Positions 19,970 through 29,136 of a DNA stretch of 64,000 nucleotides are shown here, piece by piece. Origin of the DNA: Caulifigura coniformis. GTDB taxonomy: Bacteria > Planctomycetota > Planctomycetia > Planctomycetales > Planctomycetaceae. The stretch is from positions 4,848,314 to 4,912,313 of the forward strand of contig NZ_CP036271.1 in the NCBI RefSeq assembly GCF_007745175.1, given 5' to 3'. The notes beneath the pieces are model-generated. The model had not been told where the DNA came from, made no database searches, and saw only the letters and a program-made list of their open reading frames with translations. Position 1 is the first letter of the stretch. Every line of letters starts with the position of its first letter. Position numbers and translations under genes: made by a program.

Positions 19970-21460
19970 TCAATCCGACTTTGTTTTCTCATCCAGCACG
20001 AGCACCAGCGGATCGCGACTTTGAACGGTCACCGTTCGCGGTTCCATGTCGATGTGCACGATGTAATCGGTAATTGCGCGATCGGCCGCAGTTACGAGTT
20101 CAAACTCGCCTTTGGTCGAACTCGTCCCCTTCCCGTGGTGGATCGCGACCTCGAGCCCGATCACCTCGGCACCGGAGACCGGCGCGCCCGCCGTATCCAC
20201 AAGCTGGCCGCGGATGCTACGAACGGGAGGGAGTTTGATCGGGGGGCATTCGACGACTTTCATCCCCGGAGCCGCGTTCGCCTCCACGCTTTCCCTGCAC
20301 TCGACAATCTGGCCCCGAGAAATTGCCCGCAGTTCGCTGTTCCGGGCGAAGCTGGTCACGCTATAGCGGCCGGCGGAATCTGTTGCTGTCGTCTGCATGG
20401 CGAATCGCTGGCCGGCGGAGATCGTGACGGTCGCATCGGCGACCGGTTCGTTCGTTCCCTCGGTGACGACCGTCCCGCGAAAGATCGTGGTTGGCTCGGG
20501 CCCGAGGACGATGGTCGCCGTGTGCCCGGGGGAAACCGTTCGAGGCGCCGTGACAACGGCGTTGTCGAGGCGCCCCTCCCGGCGGGTCAAAACCGAGAGA
20601 GTCCCGGCGCCAATCGACGGCACAACAAACCGCCCGTCATCGCCCACGACGACCTCTGACTGGGAAAGGAGATCCGTAACGCGGTTGAGGATCGGCGTTG
20701 GTGAAGAGACATAGCTTGTCACCCGCAGCCGAAGCCCCGCGAACGCCTTCACGTTGTCGCCAACCGTCATTCCATCGAGACGTGCAGGAGCCCGCATTGG
20801 GATGGTGACCAGTGAGTCTACTTCGCGGGCTTCGGCCCCGATTTCGTCGTAGATTCCGAATTGCTCTGAGACGACCCGGAAACCGACACGCTCTCCCCGC
20901 CGGAAACAATTCACCCGATGCTCGCCATTCGCGTCCGTAATGCCGGACAGGCGGTCACACACTTTCCTGGGAAAATCGACCATCTGGCGTTCAGGATTCA
21001 CGACGTGGAGTGGCTCCACGAGTTCGCCCGCCCTGGGTCGCTCGTCGGGATCGACGACGCAAAGGCGGAAGGGGGCTGGCGGTGACAGCCGCATTGCCGG
21101 AGGATTCGCGCCCTCGCGAAAATCGTATGCAGGGCTGATTGCCAGCGCATGGTCGCTGGCCACAACCCAGAGGAAGCCCCATTGGTCGGACTCAGGAGGC
21201 AGCTCTCGACCGTCGGGTGACGAGAGCTCGAACCGACCCTCGGCGTTCGTTTCCGCTTCAACCGTGAGTGTCGGCCGCCCATCTATGACATGGCCAGGCG
21301 ACCAGCAGACCCATGCCCCGGCCACCGGCGTCTGTTCGGAATCGACCACCCGGCCGGCCACACGGAGCATCGCGGTGGGCGGAGAATGCCCGGGCGCGGG
21401 CGACGACTCAAGCCCTGCCACTGCCAGCCCGAGAAGGAATGTCCGCAAGAGACCACGCAT
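19970..21460 (-). CDS. Exported protein with repeated carboxypeptidase-regulatory-like domains
   Basis: The ATG at 21460 has a GGGGGAG leader and gives 496 residues with a signal peptide (MRGLLRTFLLGLAVAGL). Three or more regulatory-like beta-sandwich domains follow: VAGRVVDSEQTPVAGAWVCW (near residue 35), FRGTVVTEGTNEPVADATVT and IRGQLVDTAGAPVSGAEVIG (near residue 440), each with the GxVxD...PVxGAxV pattern. Such domains are common in secreted planctomycete proteins and act in adhesion or as spacers. No enzymatic domain is visible. The gene reads leftwards, convergent with the lipoprotein gene. Confidence 0.8.
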   Translation of the reverse strand: MRGLLRTFLLGLAVAGLESSPAPGHSPPTAMLRVAGRVVDSEQTPVAGAWVCWSPGHVIDGRPTLTVEAETNAEGRFELSSPDGRELPPESDQWGFLWVVASDHALAISPAYDFREGANPPAMRLSPPAPFRLCVVDPDERPRAGELVEPLHVVNPERQMVDFPRKVCDRLSGITDANGEHRVNCFRRGERVGFRVVSEQFGIYDEIGAEAREVDSLVTIPMRAPARLDGMTVGDNVKAFAGLRLRVTSYVSSPTPILNRVTDLLSQSEVVVGDDGRFVVPSIGAGTLSVLTRREGRLDNAVVTAPRTVSPGHTATIVLGPEPTTIFRGTVVTEGTNEPVADATVTISAGQRFAMQTTATDSAGRYSVTSFARNSELRAISRGQIVECRESVEANAAPGMKVVECPPIKLPPVRSIRGQLVDTAGAPVSGAEVIGLEVAIHHGKGTSSTKGEFELVTAADRAITDYIVHIDMEPRTVTVQSRDPLVLVLDEKTKSD

Positions 21461-21566
21461 CGGGTTCTCCCCCCGCAAAGCCCGGTCATCGCCTTGACCC
21501 GGCGAGTGAAGGGCGTCTGAATCGCGAAGGCGAATCGGGCTTCTGTTGCGGGACGCTCGGGCCGGC

Positions 21567-22340
21567 TTACAACGTTCCGTGGGACCGTCGCGGGGCGATG
21601 GCGATTGCCCCAATGGTTGCAATCAGCAACAGCGTTCCGGCGATTTCGATCGAGTACAGGTAGTGAGTGAACATCAGCTGCCCCAGCCCGCGCAGCGTTC
21701 CCACCTGTTCCGGCTGGCGGATGACGATTCCTTCGGGGACAACGGCCTCGTCGTCCGGCACGTCCTGCGCGACCGCGGCCTTCCTGGCGGCGATGCGAAG
21801 CTCCGGAGCACGCCCAGGTTCCAGGGGAAGTCCCTTGCTCAAGGCGAACAGCATTCCTCCAAGGAGGACGAATCCGGCGACCGTCGCCATGAACGGCTGA
21901 CGGGCACGCTGGTCATAAACGGTGGCTCCGGCCTGCTGCGCGAGTGCGATCACGAACAGGAACGTCACGATGATCGCGCCTGCGTAGACAATGATCGTCG
22001 CCGCCGCGAGAAACGGGGCCGACTGCATCAGGAACAACCCGCACACGCTCAGCGTGACGACGGCGAACCACAATGCGGCGTAGACAGGATTGCGGTTCGT
22101 GACCATCAGGACTGCGGCAGTGACTGCCGAAAGCCCGAACAGCGCCGTGATGAACCGCGAGACGTTGGCATCCATCGCGGGGCTGAGGCGTCCGGCAAGA
22201 ATGGCGAACGCCGCGATTCCGAGAAATGCAGCCACGATCTTCGGCCGGGCGGCAGCAGAGGTCGGCAACAGCCACCACACTGCGGCGGCGCCCAGGATGA
22301 GCGGCAGGATCAGCTGCCAGGAATCCAGAATTGCGGTCAT
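21567..22340 (-). CDS. nuoJ: NADH-quinone oxidoreductase subunit J-like protein
   Basis: The 257-residue product has five or more membrane helices, and the segment FLAAATIIVYAGAIIVTFLFVIALAQQ is the conserved NuoJ helix III with the pi-bulge region of complex I. NuoJ is part of the proton-pumping membrane arm. The protein is longer than E. coli NuoJ (184 residues), with extra N-terminal helices and a C-terminal loop and helix. No other nuo gene is in the window, so this is an orphan copy or part of a split set. The start (MTAILDSWQL) is chosen from the first hydrophobic segment; an upstream open frame is arginine-rich noise. Confidence 0.8.
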   Translation of the reverse strand: MTAILDSWQLILPLILGAAAVWWLLPTSAAARPKIVAAFLGIAAFAILAGRLSPAMDANVSRFITALFGLSAVTAAVLMVTNRNPVYAALWFAVVTLSVCGLFLMQSAPFLAAATIIVYAGAIIVTFLFVIALAQQAGATVYDQRARQPFMATVAGFVLLGGMLFALSKGLPLEPGRAPELRIAARKAAVAQDVPDDEAVVPEGIVIRQPEQVGTLRGLGQLMFTHYLYSIEIAGTLLLIATIGAIAIAPRRSHGTL

Positions 22341-22554
22341 GAACCAGGGTTCCGCGCGGGGGCGCGGCAAGTAGCGAAAACGAACGCAGGCTCCCGATCG
22401 GCCATCGGCCGCGCGGGCGCATGGAAGCAGGTCAGCTGCGGACGATAGAGGATCACCCGGGAGTCGTCGAGGACGCGGGAGGAATCGTGGCTGACCGAAT
22501 GGATCACCGCGCGAATCAATGTCGAAGGTGGAGCGGCGGATCGTTGCTGCAAGT

Positions 22555-22584
22555 TTGTCGCTGGCGGCGCGAAGAACGTACAAT
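22555..22584 (+). promoter_or_regulatory. Candidate sigma-70-like promoter for the small membrane protein gene
   Basis: TTGTCG (22555-22560) and TACAAT (22579-22584) are separated by 18 bases, giving four and five matches to the two consensus boxes. The expected transcript start near 22591 would leave a leader of about 110-130 bases before the gene at 22698. Confidence 0.35.
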
Positions 22585-22697
22585 CTGGGGGCGTCGTGAA
22601 ACGGCAGGAAATGCCGTGACGTCTTCTTGTCGGGCGCGCAGAAACGCCGGATAATCGACCGCGGCAACGAAATCGCCGGAGACTGCTGAGAATCCGC

Positions 22698-23081
22698 ATG
22701 ACACAGCAGGGTGTGAACAGCATGGACCGCGTGCAGGAGATGCTGCGGGACTCCACGGCGTGGTGGATTGGCCTGATAGTTGCGATCGTGATTCTGGCGT
22801 TGGTCGTCGTCAAGATCCGAGCCTTGTTTTGGGATGATGAGGATCCTGCGGGCGACGTCCAGCTATTAGTGGAAGGAGCCGAGGAAATGCGCCGCACGGG
22901 TGCGCTCACCGAGGCGGAATTCCGATCCATCCAGAGTCGCGCTGCACGACGTGCGGTGGAAGCCACCCTGACGCAAAGGGGGCAGACACTGCCGGCGGGC
23001 AAAGCGACTTCGACGGAACGGTCGGAACAGTGGGGCAACACCCAGACGGGCGCGCCGGGAGATGAACCGGCCGCCGGGTGA
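22698..23081 (+). CDS. Small membrane protein with short C-terminal helical domain
   Basis: The 127-residue protein has one membrane segment (WWIGLIVAIVILALVVVKI) near the N-terminus and a cytoplasmic part. The stretch LLVEGAEEMRRTGALTEAEF resembles the short SHOCT-like helix-turn motif (an acidic helix, then G-x-L-T-E-x-E-F). The C-terminal 40 residues are polar and disordered. Either the ATG at 22698 or the second Met at 22722 could be the start. It is upstream of clpX on the same strand but 270 bases away. Function unknown. Confidence 0.65.
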   Translation: MTQQGVNSMDRVQEMLRDSTAWWIGLIVAIVILALVVVKIRALFWDDEDPAGDVQLLVEGAEEMRRTGALTEAEFRSIQSRAARRAVEATLTQRGQTLPAGKATSTERSEQWGNTQTGAPGDEPAAG

Positions 23082-23322
23082 GGCCCGAACCAGCGTGAGC
23101 TGCCGGTTGGCGGTTCATGCTGCCGGAACAGAGGTCGCAACAGGCGTCCTCCACTTTTCCGGACCAAAGCGGCAGGAAGGCTGCGAACTACGCGAAGCGT
23201 GGAATCGTCGTCATCCGGCCAACCCGTGAATCGGACACTGTTTCACGACGATTCATGACTGACTTCTCCGCCTGCCGAATCAGGGAAGCGGCAACGGAAC
23301 AGACCGTAGATCGGAACCTGCT

Positions 23323-23334
23323 GGTCGATCGACC
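23323..23334. promoter_or_regulatory. Perfect 12-bp palindrome just upstream of clpX
   Basis: GGTCGATCGACC lies 17 bases before the clpX start codon, and between them is an AAGGA ribosome-binding sequence. A dyad in this place could be an operator or a chance site; 12-bp palindromes are not rare. Confidence 0.2.
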
Positions 23335-23351
23335 GCTGTGAAGGATACTGC

Positions 23352-24629
23352 ATGCCCTCGGAGAAAGACTTCACCCCCGGCAAGAAAAGCTCGACGGGGA
23401 AGAAGAACGCCAACTGCTCTTTCTGCGGAAAGAGCTATCGCGATGTCGGGCCCCTCGTCGAAGGGCCTGGCGACGTGTACATCTGCGGCGAGTGTATCGA
23501 TCTGTGCCAGTCGATCCTCGAACAGGAACGGAAACGCCGCGGCGATTCCAAGAAACTGTTCAACCGCATCCCGACGCCGCGCGAAATCGTCGCGCACATG
23601 GACAAGTACGTCGTCGGGCAGGGGCGATCCAAGAAAACGCTCGCCGTCGCGGTGCACAACCACTACAAGCGGCTGCAGTTCTCTGAAGAACGCAACGGCG
23701 ACGTGGAAATTGAAAAGTCCAACGTCCTGTTCATCGGTCCGACCGGCTCCGGCAAGACCCTGATGGCCAAGACGATCGCCAAGCTCCTCCAGGTGCCGTT
23801 CGCGATCGGCGACGCGACCACCCTGACGGAAGCCGGCTACGTTGGCGAAGACGTCGAGAACCTCCTGCTGAAACTGCTGCATGCAGCCGACTTCGATATC
23901 GAAGCCGCCCAGCGGGGAATCATCTTCATCGACGAAATCGACAAGATCGGAAAAACCAGCCACAACGTCTCCATCACCCGCGACGTGTCGGGCGAAGGCG
24001 TTCAGCAGTCCCTGCTGAAAATGCTGGAAGGGACCGTTTCCAACGTGCCTCCCCAGGGGGGCCGGAAGCATCCCGAGCAGCAGTACATCCAGGTCGACAC
24101 CACGAACATCCTCTTCATCTGCGGCGGAACCTTCGCCGGCATCGAAGAGATCGTCGGCAAGCGACTGGGACGGAAGATGATCGGGTTCGGCAACGACCCG
24201 TCGGTTCTGGCCGAACGCCGCGGCGAATTGCTGTCCCAGGTCACTGTGGATGACGTGCTCGATTATGGCATGATTCCCGAACTTGTCGGGCGTCTGCCGG
24301 TCATCAGCACGCTGTCGCCGCTCAGCGAGGACGACCTCGTCCACGTCCTGACCGAGCCGAAGAACGCCCTTGTCAAGCAGTTCCAGAAGTACTTCGAGCT
24401 GGAAGGGGCCGAACTCGAGTTCTCGCCGAACGCCCTTCGGGAAGTCGCCCGGATCGCCAAGCAGAAGGAAACCGGAGCCCGCGGACTGCGGTCGGTGATC
24501 GAAGAAGTGATGTTCGAGCTGATGTACGAACTGCCGGACCGGCAGCGCGGCCAGCGGTACGTCATCACGCCGGAAGTCGTCCGCGGCGAGACCAAGCTTC
24601 TCGCCGGCGAAGGCTCGGCCGCGGCCTGA
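23352..24629 (+). CDS. clpX: ATP-dependent Clp protease ATP-binding subunit ClpX
   Basis: The 425-residue AAA+ unfoldase begins with the ZBD zinc-binding domain (CSFCGK and CGECIDLC, four Cys ligands), then the Walker A motif [12 protein letters not shown] and Walker [11 protein letters not shown], the RKH pore loop region (GGRKHPEQ) and the IGF loop that docks on ClpP (KMIGFGND). Sensor 2 is GARGLRS. It unfolds tagged proteins for the ClpP peptidase. The ATG at 23352 has an AAGGA leader. The first 15 residues are a Lys/Ser-rich extension. No tig or clpP is adjacent, unlike the usual tig-clpP-clpX order; those genes must lie elsewhere. Confidence 0.97.
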   Translation: MPSEKDFTPGKKSSTGKKNANCSFCGKSYRDVGPLVEGPGDVYICGECIDLCQSILEQERKRRGDSKKLFNRIPTPREIVAHMDKYVVGQGRSKKTLAVAVHNHYKRLQFSEERNGDVEIEKSNVLFIGPTGSGKTLMAKTIAKLLQVPFAIGDATTLTEAGYVGEDVENLLLKLLHAADFDIEAAQRGIIFIDEIDKIGKTSHNVSITRDVSGEGVQQSLLKMLEGTVSNVPPQGGRKHPEQQYIQVDTTNILFICGGTFAGIEEIVGKRLGRKMIGFGNDPSVLAERRGELLSQVTVDDVLDYGMIPELVGRLPVISTLSPLSEDDLVHVLTEPKNALVKQFQKYFELEGAELEFSPNALREVARIAKQKETGARGLRSVIEEVMFELMYELPDRQRGQRYVITPEVVRGETKLLAGEGSAAA

Positions 24630-24648
24630 TTCGAGTCTCTTCAAATCC

Positions 24649-24683
24649 AAAAGCCCAGGGGGCACAACCCCTGGGCTTTTTTT
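24649..24683. terminator. Bidirectional rho-independent terminator between clpX and the next gene
   Basis: A 13-bp stem (AAAAGCCCAGGGG at 24649-24661 with CCCCTGGGCTTTT at 24668-24680) with a 6-base loop is followed by a T run on the plus strand, and by A/T on the minus side. It serves clpX and the convergent gene ending at 24706. Confidence 0.9.
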
Positions 24684-24705
24684 GTTTCCAGGCGGTGAGG
24701 GACGC

Positions 24706-27345
24706 TCAAGGAATTGCCGGCTGGACTTCCAGCTCCACGCGAGAAAACATCGTCTGGTCTTCGAAACGCACCTCGACAGCGAGCCCCTTCACCCACTTCA
24801 GCAGTTTCGGGTCATAACTCGCCGGAACCTCATGCAGGTGGCTCAGGGAAAGCCGTTCAAAGAATGGAGTTTCTTTCCAGGGCTCTTTCGGAGCGGGCCA
24901 CGCTGTCGAATACCAGGGCTGGTGCGTCGAAAACTGGTAGTCCGGCGGATCGCGGCGGTACTCGCCCCCCAGCGGACAGACGAGATTGGCCCCCAGCACC
25001 TCTGCAGCGGCCGACAGTGCGCCGGCCTCTTCCACCTTGAACTGTGTGGTGTAGGAATTGAGCGACCGCGCATTGGCGCGCGATGCCTCCCTCTCCAGTT
25101 GGTACAGACCGGCCCTCAGGAGCGTCGCCAACTTCGATTGGCCGAGATCGCCAATTTTCAAACGCAGCTGCGCCGGCCGCTCGCCTTCAGAAATGGACAA
25201 CCCGGGAGTCAGCTCCTTTAGCGCCTGCTCCCGGAACGAGGCCGCCCACCACTCCTTCCACTCGCGGCCATAGTCCAGGCCGAACCGTCGGGCCGGCTCG
25301 GGATTCAACGCATCGGGACTGCTGAAATAGCCGTCCGCGGACTTCTCTCCCTTCAGGTCCAGAAGATCGCGATAGGCGTTTCCGTACTCACCCAGAAACA
25401 GCGGGGGCCGTTCCTCAGTCGCCCGGTCGGCCACGCCCCGGCCGTTCTCAAAGCGATGTTCGATTTCACAATCGAACACTCCGGCGAACACCTGCGATTT
25501 GCTGCCGACCTGCAGCAAGGCAAGCACCTCCGGACCGGCCGTGATCTCCTGACGACTGGCCGGCGGGAGAAAACCGGCCAGCGCGCCCAGGTTCTGGCGT
25601 GTGAACGGGGTGATGGACACATCGAGCACGATTCTTTCTCGCCCCTCCCTGGTGGCCTGCCGTGTGAGGCTCATCGAGATCGGATCCATTCGGCGGTACA
25701 GCGCCTGATATGACTGGGAGAATCTCTGGTACGCTTCAACCTCCGACTTCGTAAAGGCTTCGACATGGACATCCGCCACGGGCAGAAACGTCCGGCGGGC
25801 GCCGCGCAGCGAGTCCACCGTCTTCCCGTCCACGAGCAGCGGAATCGTCTCATCCGCCCGCTTGCCGAATTTGGCCGGCAGGAATCCGCCCGCCACAAGC
25901 TCGTCGACGGAGCCATGCGCCGCCGCTTCTCCCATGGCGGCCAGCCGGGCCAGGGCGACGAGCTCCACATCCGCTTCCGCCTTCATTCGGCGCGTCATTT
26001 CCACGCGGTAGGCCGGGCTCACCAGTTGGCGGATGAACGGGTCAGACAGATAGGCCAGGATTGGATTTTCCTTGCCGGTCGAGTGTTTGGTCCGGGCGTA
26101 CTGGAACTCGCGCAGGTCTGACAGCCGCCCGACGCCCTTGCCGGTGGCGACGAACCGCCGGGCCAGCGTCGACGAGTTCGTCACAAAGTGAAAGCCTCCA
26201 TCCGCGACATAGTACGAACGGATGACATTGCCTGGAGACGTCAACACCGAGACCGGGACGCCCTCCATGTCGAGAGCCTGTTCCGTGACGCCGGCCTGCT
26301 GCTTCACGGCGAGTCTCTGGGCCTTGATCGCCGCGGCCAGAATTCCCGGCTGTTTCTCCTGGAACAGGACGCCGATCGAAGCCCCTTCCCGCACGAACGT
26401 GTCCGTCCCGATCACCGCCATGTCGCTGATCGCCGCTCCTCCCAGCAGTTTGCCCAGTTCACTGTCCTTCAGGACGAGCTGCCGTTCCAGTCTGCCGGCG
26501 ATGTCGTAGTCGACGCTCCGAACGGCCACGATCTCGCGGAGATTTCCTCCCCATTCGTTCATGGTGTCCCGGAACCAGCGGTAGTTCCCATAGCTGCCAA
26601 ACCGGAGATAGAAACAGGCTTCGGGAACCCGCGAGGCGAGCGGTTCGACCTCCCCCGCCACGAACTCCGGCACCTCAATCGCCGGTGGCAGCGCCGCTGC
26701 AGGCAGCGGCTGGTCCGCCGGCTCCGGCGCGTCCCCGTTGTCCAGCATGCGGTCGGCCTGCATGGCGAGTCGCATTTCTTCAAAGCCCAGGAACGAACCG
26801 AGCATCTCGTCCTGGGGCCACGACGTTCCAGACCGCGGCGCGGGCGGGGTCAGTCCCAGCCGCCGGGCCAGCATGTGAGTCGTGTAGTTCTCGACGATCG
26901 GCATGTTCGCCATGCCACTGGCTGAGCGCTGGTACTGCGACCACCAGCGTGCAAGCAGGGCGTCTTTCCCTTTTGCATCGTGGACCACCGTCAGTTCGTG
27001 GTCCGTCGTCTTTCGGCCGTCGCTGAATTTGACCTTCAGCGGAGTATCTCCCTTGAACAGAAAGTACGCCCCACGTGCCGAGAGCGCGTTCGGGTCGGTT
27101 GAGCCGGGAATCGATTCCCTGAAGTAGCAGGGATAGAACACCCGGCCGTCCGTGCCTTCCACCATCCACGTGACATCCGAGGGTTGCGATTCGGGACGGT
27201 TGCCTCGCACGGGGACCCGCACCATTCCAATGCCGAAGGGGTTCCCGCTGAAGCCCCTGGCTTCGATCGCGTCCTCCGCTGTGGTGAGAGGAGCCCAAAC
27301 CACCGCCGCCAGCACGGCGGCGACGAACCGAAGAGGGAAACCCAT
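24706..27345 (-). CDS. Large exported protein of unknown function
   Basis: The ATG at 27345 has an AAGGAG leader and gives 879 residues with a signal peptide (MGFPLRFVAAVLAAVVWAPL, cleaved before EDA). No catalytic motif is evident. The segment IAGRLERQLVLKDSELGKLLGG and nearby text (ISDMAVIGTDTFVREG; SVLTSPGNVIRSYYVADGGF) resemble bacterial DUF3352-like exported proteins with repeated beta-alpha units. About ten Trp residues and a proline-rich interval (240-260) lie in the N-terminal third. The product ends just before the clpX terminator. A planctomycete-specific family seems likely, but I cannot name it. Confidence 0.75.
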   Translation of the reverse strand: MGFPLRFVAAVLAAVVWAPLTTAEDAIEARGFSGNPFGIGMVRVPVRGNRPESQPSDVTWMVEGTDGRVFYPCYFRESIPGSTDPNALSARGAYFLFKGDTPLKVKFSDGRKTTDHELTVVHDAKGKDALLARWWSQYQRSASGMANMPIVENYTTHMLARRLGLTPPAPRSGTSWPQDEMLGSFLGFEEMRLAMQADRMLDNGDAPEPADQPLPAAALPPAIEVPEFVAGEVEPLASRVPEACFYLRFGSYGNYRWFRDTMNEWGGNLREIVAVRSVDYDIAGRLERQLVLKDSELGKLLGGAAISDMAVIGTDTFVREGASIGVLFQEKQPGILAAAIKAQRLAVKQQAGVTEQALDMEGVPVSVLTSPGNVIRSYYVADGGFHFVTNSSTLARRFVATGKGVGRLSDLREFQYARTKHSTGKENPILAYLSDPFIRQLVSPAYRVEMTRRMKAEADVELVALARLAAMGEAAAHGSVDELVAGGFLPAKFGKRADETIPLLVDGKTVDSLRGARRTFLPVADVHVEAFTKSEVEAYQRFSQSYQALYRRMDPISMSLTRQATREGRERIVLDVSITPFTRQNLGALAGFLPPASRQEITAGPEVLALLQVGSKSQVFAGVFDCEIEHRFENGRGVADRATEERPPLFLGEYGNAYRDLLDLKGEKSADGYFSSPDALNPEPARRFGLDYGREWKEWWAASFREQALKELTPGLSISEGERPAQLRLKIGDLGQSKLATLLRAGLYQLEREASRANARSLNSYTTQFKVEEAGALSAAAEVLGANLVCPLGGEYRRDPPDYQFSTHQPWYSTAWPAPKEPWKETPFFERLSLSHLHEVPASYDPKLLKWVKGLAVEVRFEDQTMFSRVELEVQPAIP

Positions 27346-27588
27346 GGGTCTTGACTCCTTAAGACGCTTGAAGCGGGACATCCGTGTCTGCGGGCGGCAT
27401 TGAGCGGACTTTATCACGCGAGATTGTGTGAGGGCACGTGCACGGCCAGCCGCCAGGGTGCACGCCCGTCGAACCGAAATCTCCTCAGGTGGTTCGTTTC
27501 ACGAAGAAAATGGGCAAATCAGCCGTTGGCACCTGAGTTGCGTAGACTTGGTTTTGTGGTCGGGCCGGCCCTCAGGATGACACTGTCG

Positions 27589-27852
27589 ATGACCGACCAG
27601 AACCCGAAGAAAGAGTGGGGCTTGTGTGTTGATTGTCAGAACTGGCAGATCGAACTCAATGCCATTGCGACGCATCAAACCGCGGGCCTGTGTCTCGCAG
27701 CGGCACTTCGGCCATTCCGCCTGCGGGTGACTGGCAATAGCGGGTGCCAGGAATTCCATCGCGGTCCAACAGCACGGGGGGCGGGGAGCAACCTCAAACC
27801 GCCGCCGATTCCCGGCAACGTTCCGCCGTCCGGCCCTCCGGCCGCTACGTAG
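27589..27852 (+). CDS. Small cysteine protein, probable metal-binding
   Basis: The 87-residue frame starts at 27589 after an AGGA leader. It contains CVDCQNWQIE (C-x2-C at residues 13-16), then TAGLC and GNSGC, so four conserved-looking Cys residues that could bind zinc, and a Pro/Gly-rich tail. From memory, small planctomycete proteins with C-x2-C, GxC and RVxGxSGC spacing exist as a family of unknown function. Its codon usage and motif pattern look better than those of the 122-codon frame on the other strand. Function unknown. Confidence 0.55.
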   Translation: MTDQNPKKEWGLCVDCQNWQIELNAIATHQTAGLCLAAALRPFRLRVTGNSGCQEFHRGPTARGAGSNLKPPPIPGNVPPSGPPAAT

Positions 27853-27899
27853 TTTCCAGTCACCCATTCAGGTCGAGTTCGGCCGTGATCGCCTCTCGC

Positions 27900-29090
27900 T
27901 CAGGAGCCGGCGCGGCGCCACTCTTCGATTCGCTTCTGCGCCTTGTCGTACTCGGCCCGGCGCGGTGCGTTGACCACACAGCGGAACCCGGTGTGAAACG
28001 TTCCCGAGTTGAACTCGGCCGCCATGCGGGCCGCGCAGCGATAGCCGGTGCAGCTGTTCGTGTTGCAGAGGAATGAGCCGCCTCGCGTCACGCGCTTGAT
28101 GATGTGCGGCTCGCGGGAATCGTGGCTCTTGTCCGGGCCCTGCGGATTGCGTTTCGGGCTGACGGCGTAGTACCCGTCATCAAAGTAATCGGCGCACCAT
28201 TCCCAGACGTTTCCCGACATCTCGTACAGGCCATAGCCGTTCGGCGGGAACGACTTCGAGGCGGCCGTGGCCTGATGCCCATCCAGGTTCAGCCGTTCGG
28301 CGGGGAATGCCCCCTGCCAGTAGTTGCACTGATACTTCCCGCCTGGCTCCCGCTCTCTACCCCAAGGATATTTCTCATTCTGGCGGCCGCCGCGAGCGGC
28401 ATATTCCCATTGGGCTTCCGTCGGCAGTTCCTTGCCGGCCCAGTTGCAGTAAGCCACGGCGTCTTCCCAGGACACATGAACGACCGGGTGGTCCATACGG
28501 TCTTCGATGGAGCTGTCCGGGCCGTCGGGATGCCGCCAGTTGGCGCCGTCGACATACTTCCAGACTTCATACTCCCAGAGGGGAGCCTGCTCCTTCTGAA
28601 GGATCAGCGCCTTTCCACTGAACGCCGGGTTGAAACACATCGAACCCGGCTTGATGGTCTTGTCCGTGAACAGCGTCGCGTCAACGCCACTCCTGGCCAG
28701 TTCTTCCGGGGTGACCTCTTTTTCGGCGAACGTCACATAGTTCGTCATCCTCACGAATTCCTCGAACTGCCGATTGGTCACCTCAACGGTATCCATCCAA
28801 TAGCCGTCGAGTGCGACGTCGTGGGCGGGAAATTCATCCGCCTTGACGCGATCGGGATTGCCCTGCGCGGGGATTTCCGACCCCATGCGGAACTCCCCGC
28901 CGGGGATCCATGCCATTCCGTCCGGCGTCGCCGATGGTTCCTGCACGATCAACGGCGATTCCGATGTCGCGGCAGATTCGACCGCGGGACGCGACCGCCG
29001 TGGGCGAGTGTCCATCGGGACAAACACCGCGGCCGCAAGCAGGCTTGCGCAGCTCAATCCAACCAGGCCCCAGATGATGCCGCCCTTCAA
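27900..29090 (-). CDS. Formylglycine-generating enzyme-type protein, membrane-anchored
   Basis: The 396-residue protein has an N-terminal membrane segment (residues 4-25), a short linker and an FGE-sulfatase domain (PDGMAWIPGGEFRMGSE to GFRCVV). Near the C-terminus RGGSFLCNTNSCTGYRC holds two Cys residues (C342 and C347) in the spacing of the catalytic pair of true FGE (Cys336/Cys341 in human SUMF1), and HPVVHVSWEDAVAYCNW is the family core. True FGE converts a sulfatase Cys to formylglycine outside the cytosol. Many planctomycete homologues lack these Cys residues; this one keeps them. No sulfatase is in the window. It follows the PSP1 gene by 46 bases and may share its transcript. Confidence 0.88.
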   Translation of the reverse strand: MKGGIIWGLVGLSCASLLAAAVFVPMDTRPRRSRPAVESAATSESPLIVQEPSATPDGMAWIPGGEFRMGSEIPAQGNPDRVKADEFPAHDVALDGYWMDTVEVTNRQFEEFVRMTNYVTFAEKEVTPEELARSGVDATLFTDKTIKPGSMCFNPAFSGKALILQKEQAPLWEYEVWKYVDGANWRHPDGPDSSIEDRMDHPVVHVSWEDAVAYCNWAGKELPTEAQWEYAARGGRQNEKYPWGREREPGGKYQCNYWQGAFPAERLNLDGHQATAASKSFPPNGYGLYEMSGNVWEWCADYFDDGYYAVSPKRNPQGPDKSHDSREPHIIKRVTRGGSFLCNTNSCTGYRCAARMAAEFNSGTFHTGFRCVVNAPRRAEYDKAQKRIEEWRRAGS

Positions 29091-29136
29091 TTCACAATCT
29101 CCCGAGGTTTAAGACGCATCGATCCGTGCCGGTGAC

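Noticed and set aside
23280-24665. Minus-strand frame (461 codons)
   Set aside because: Antisense of clpX; repetitive acidic/hydrophobic shadow composition.
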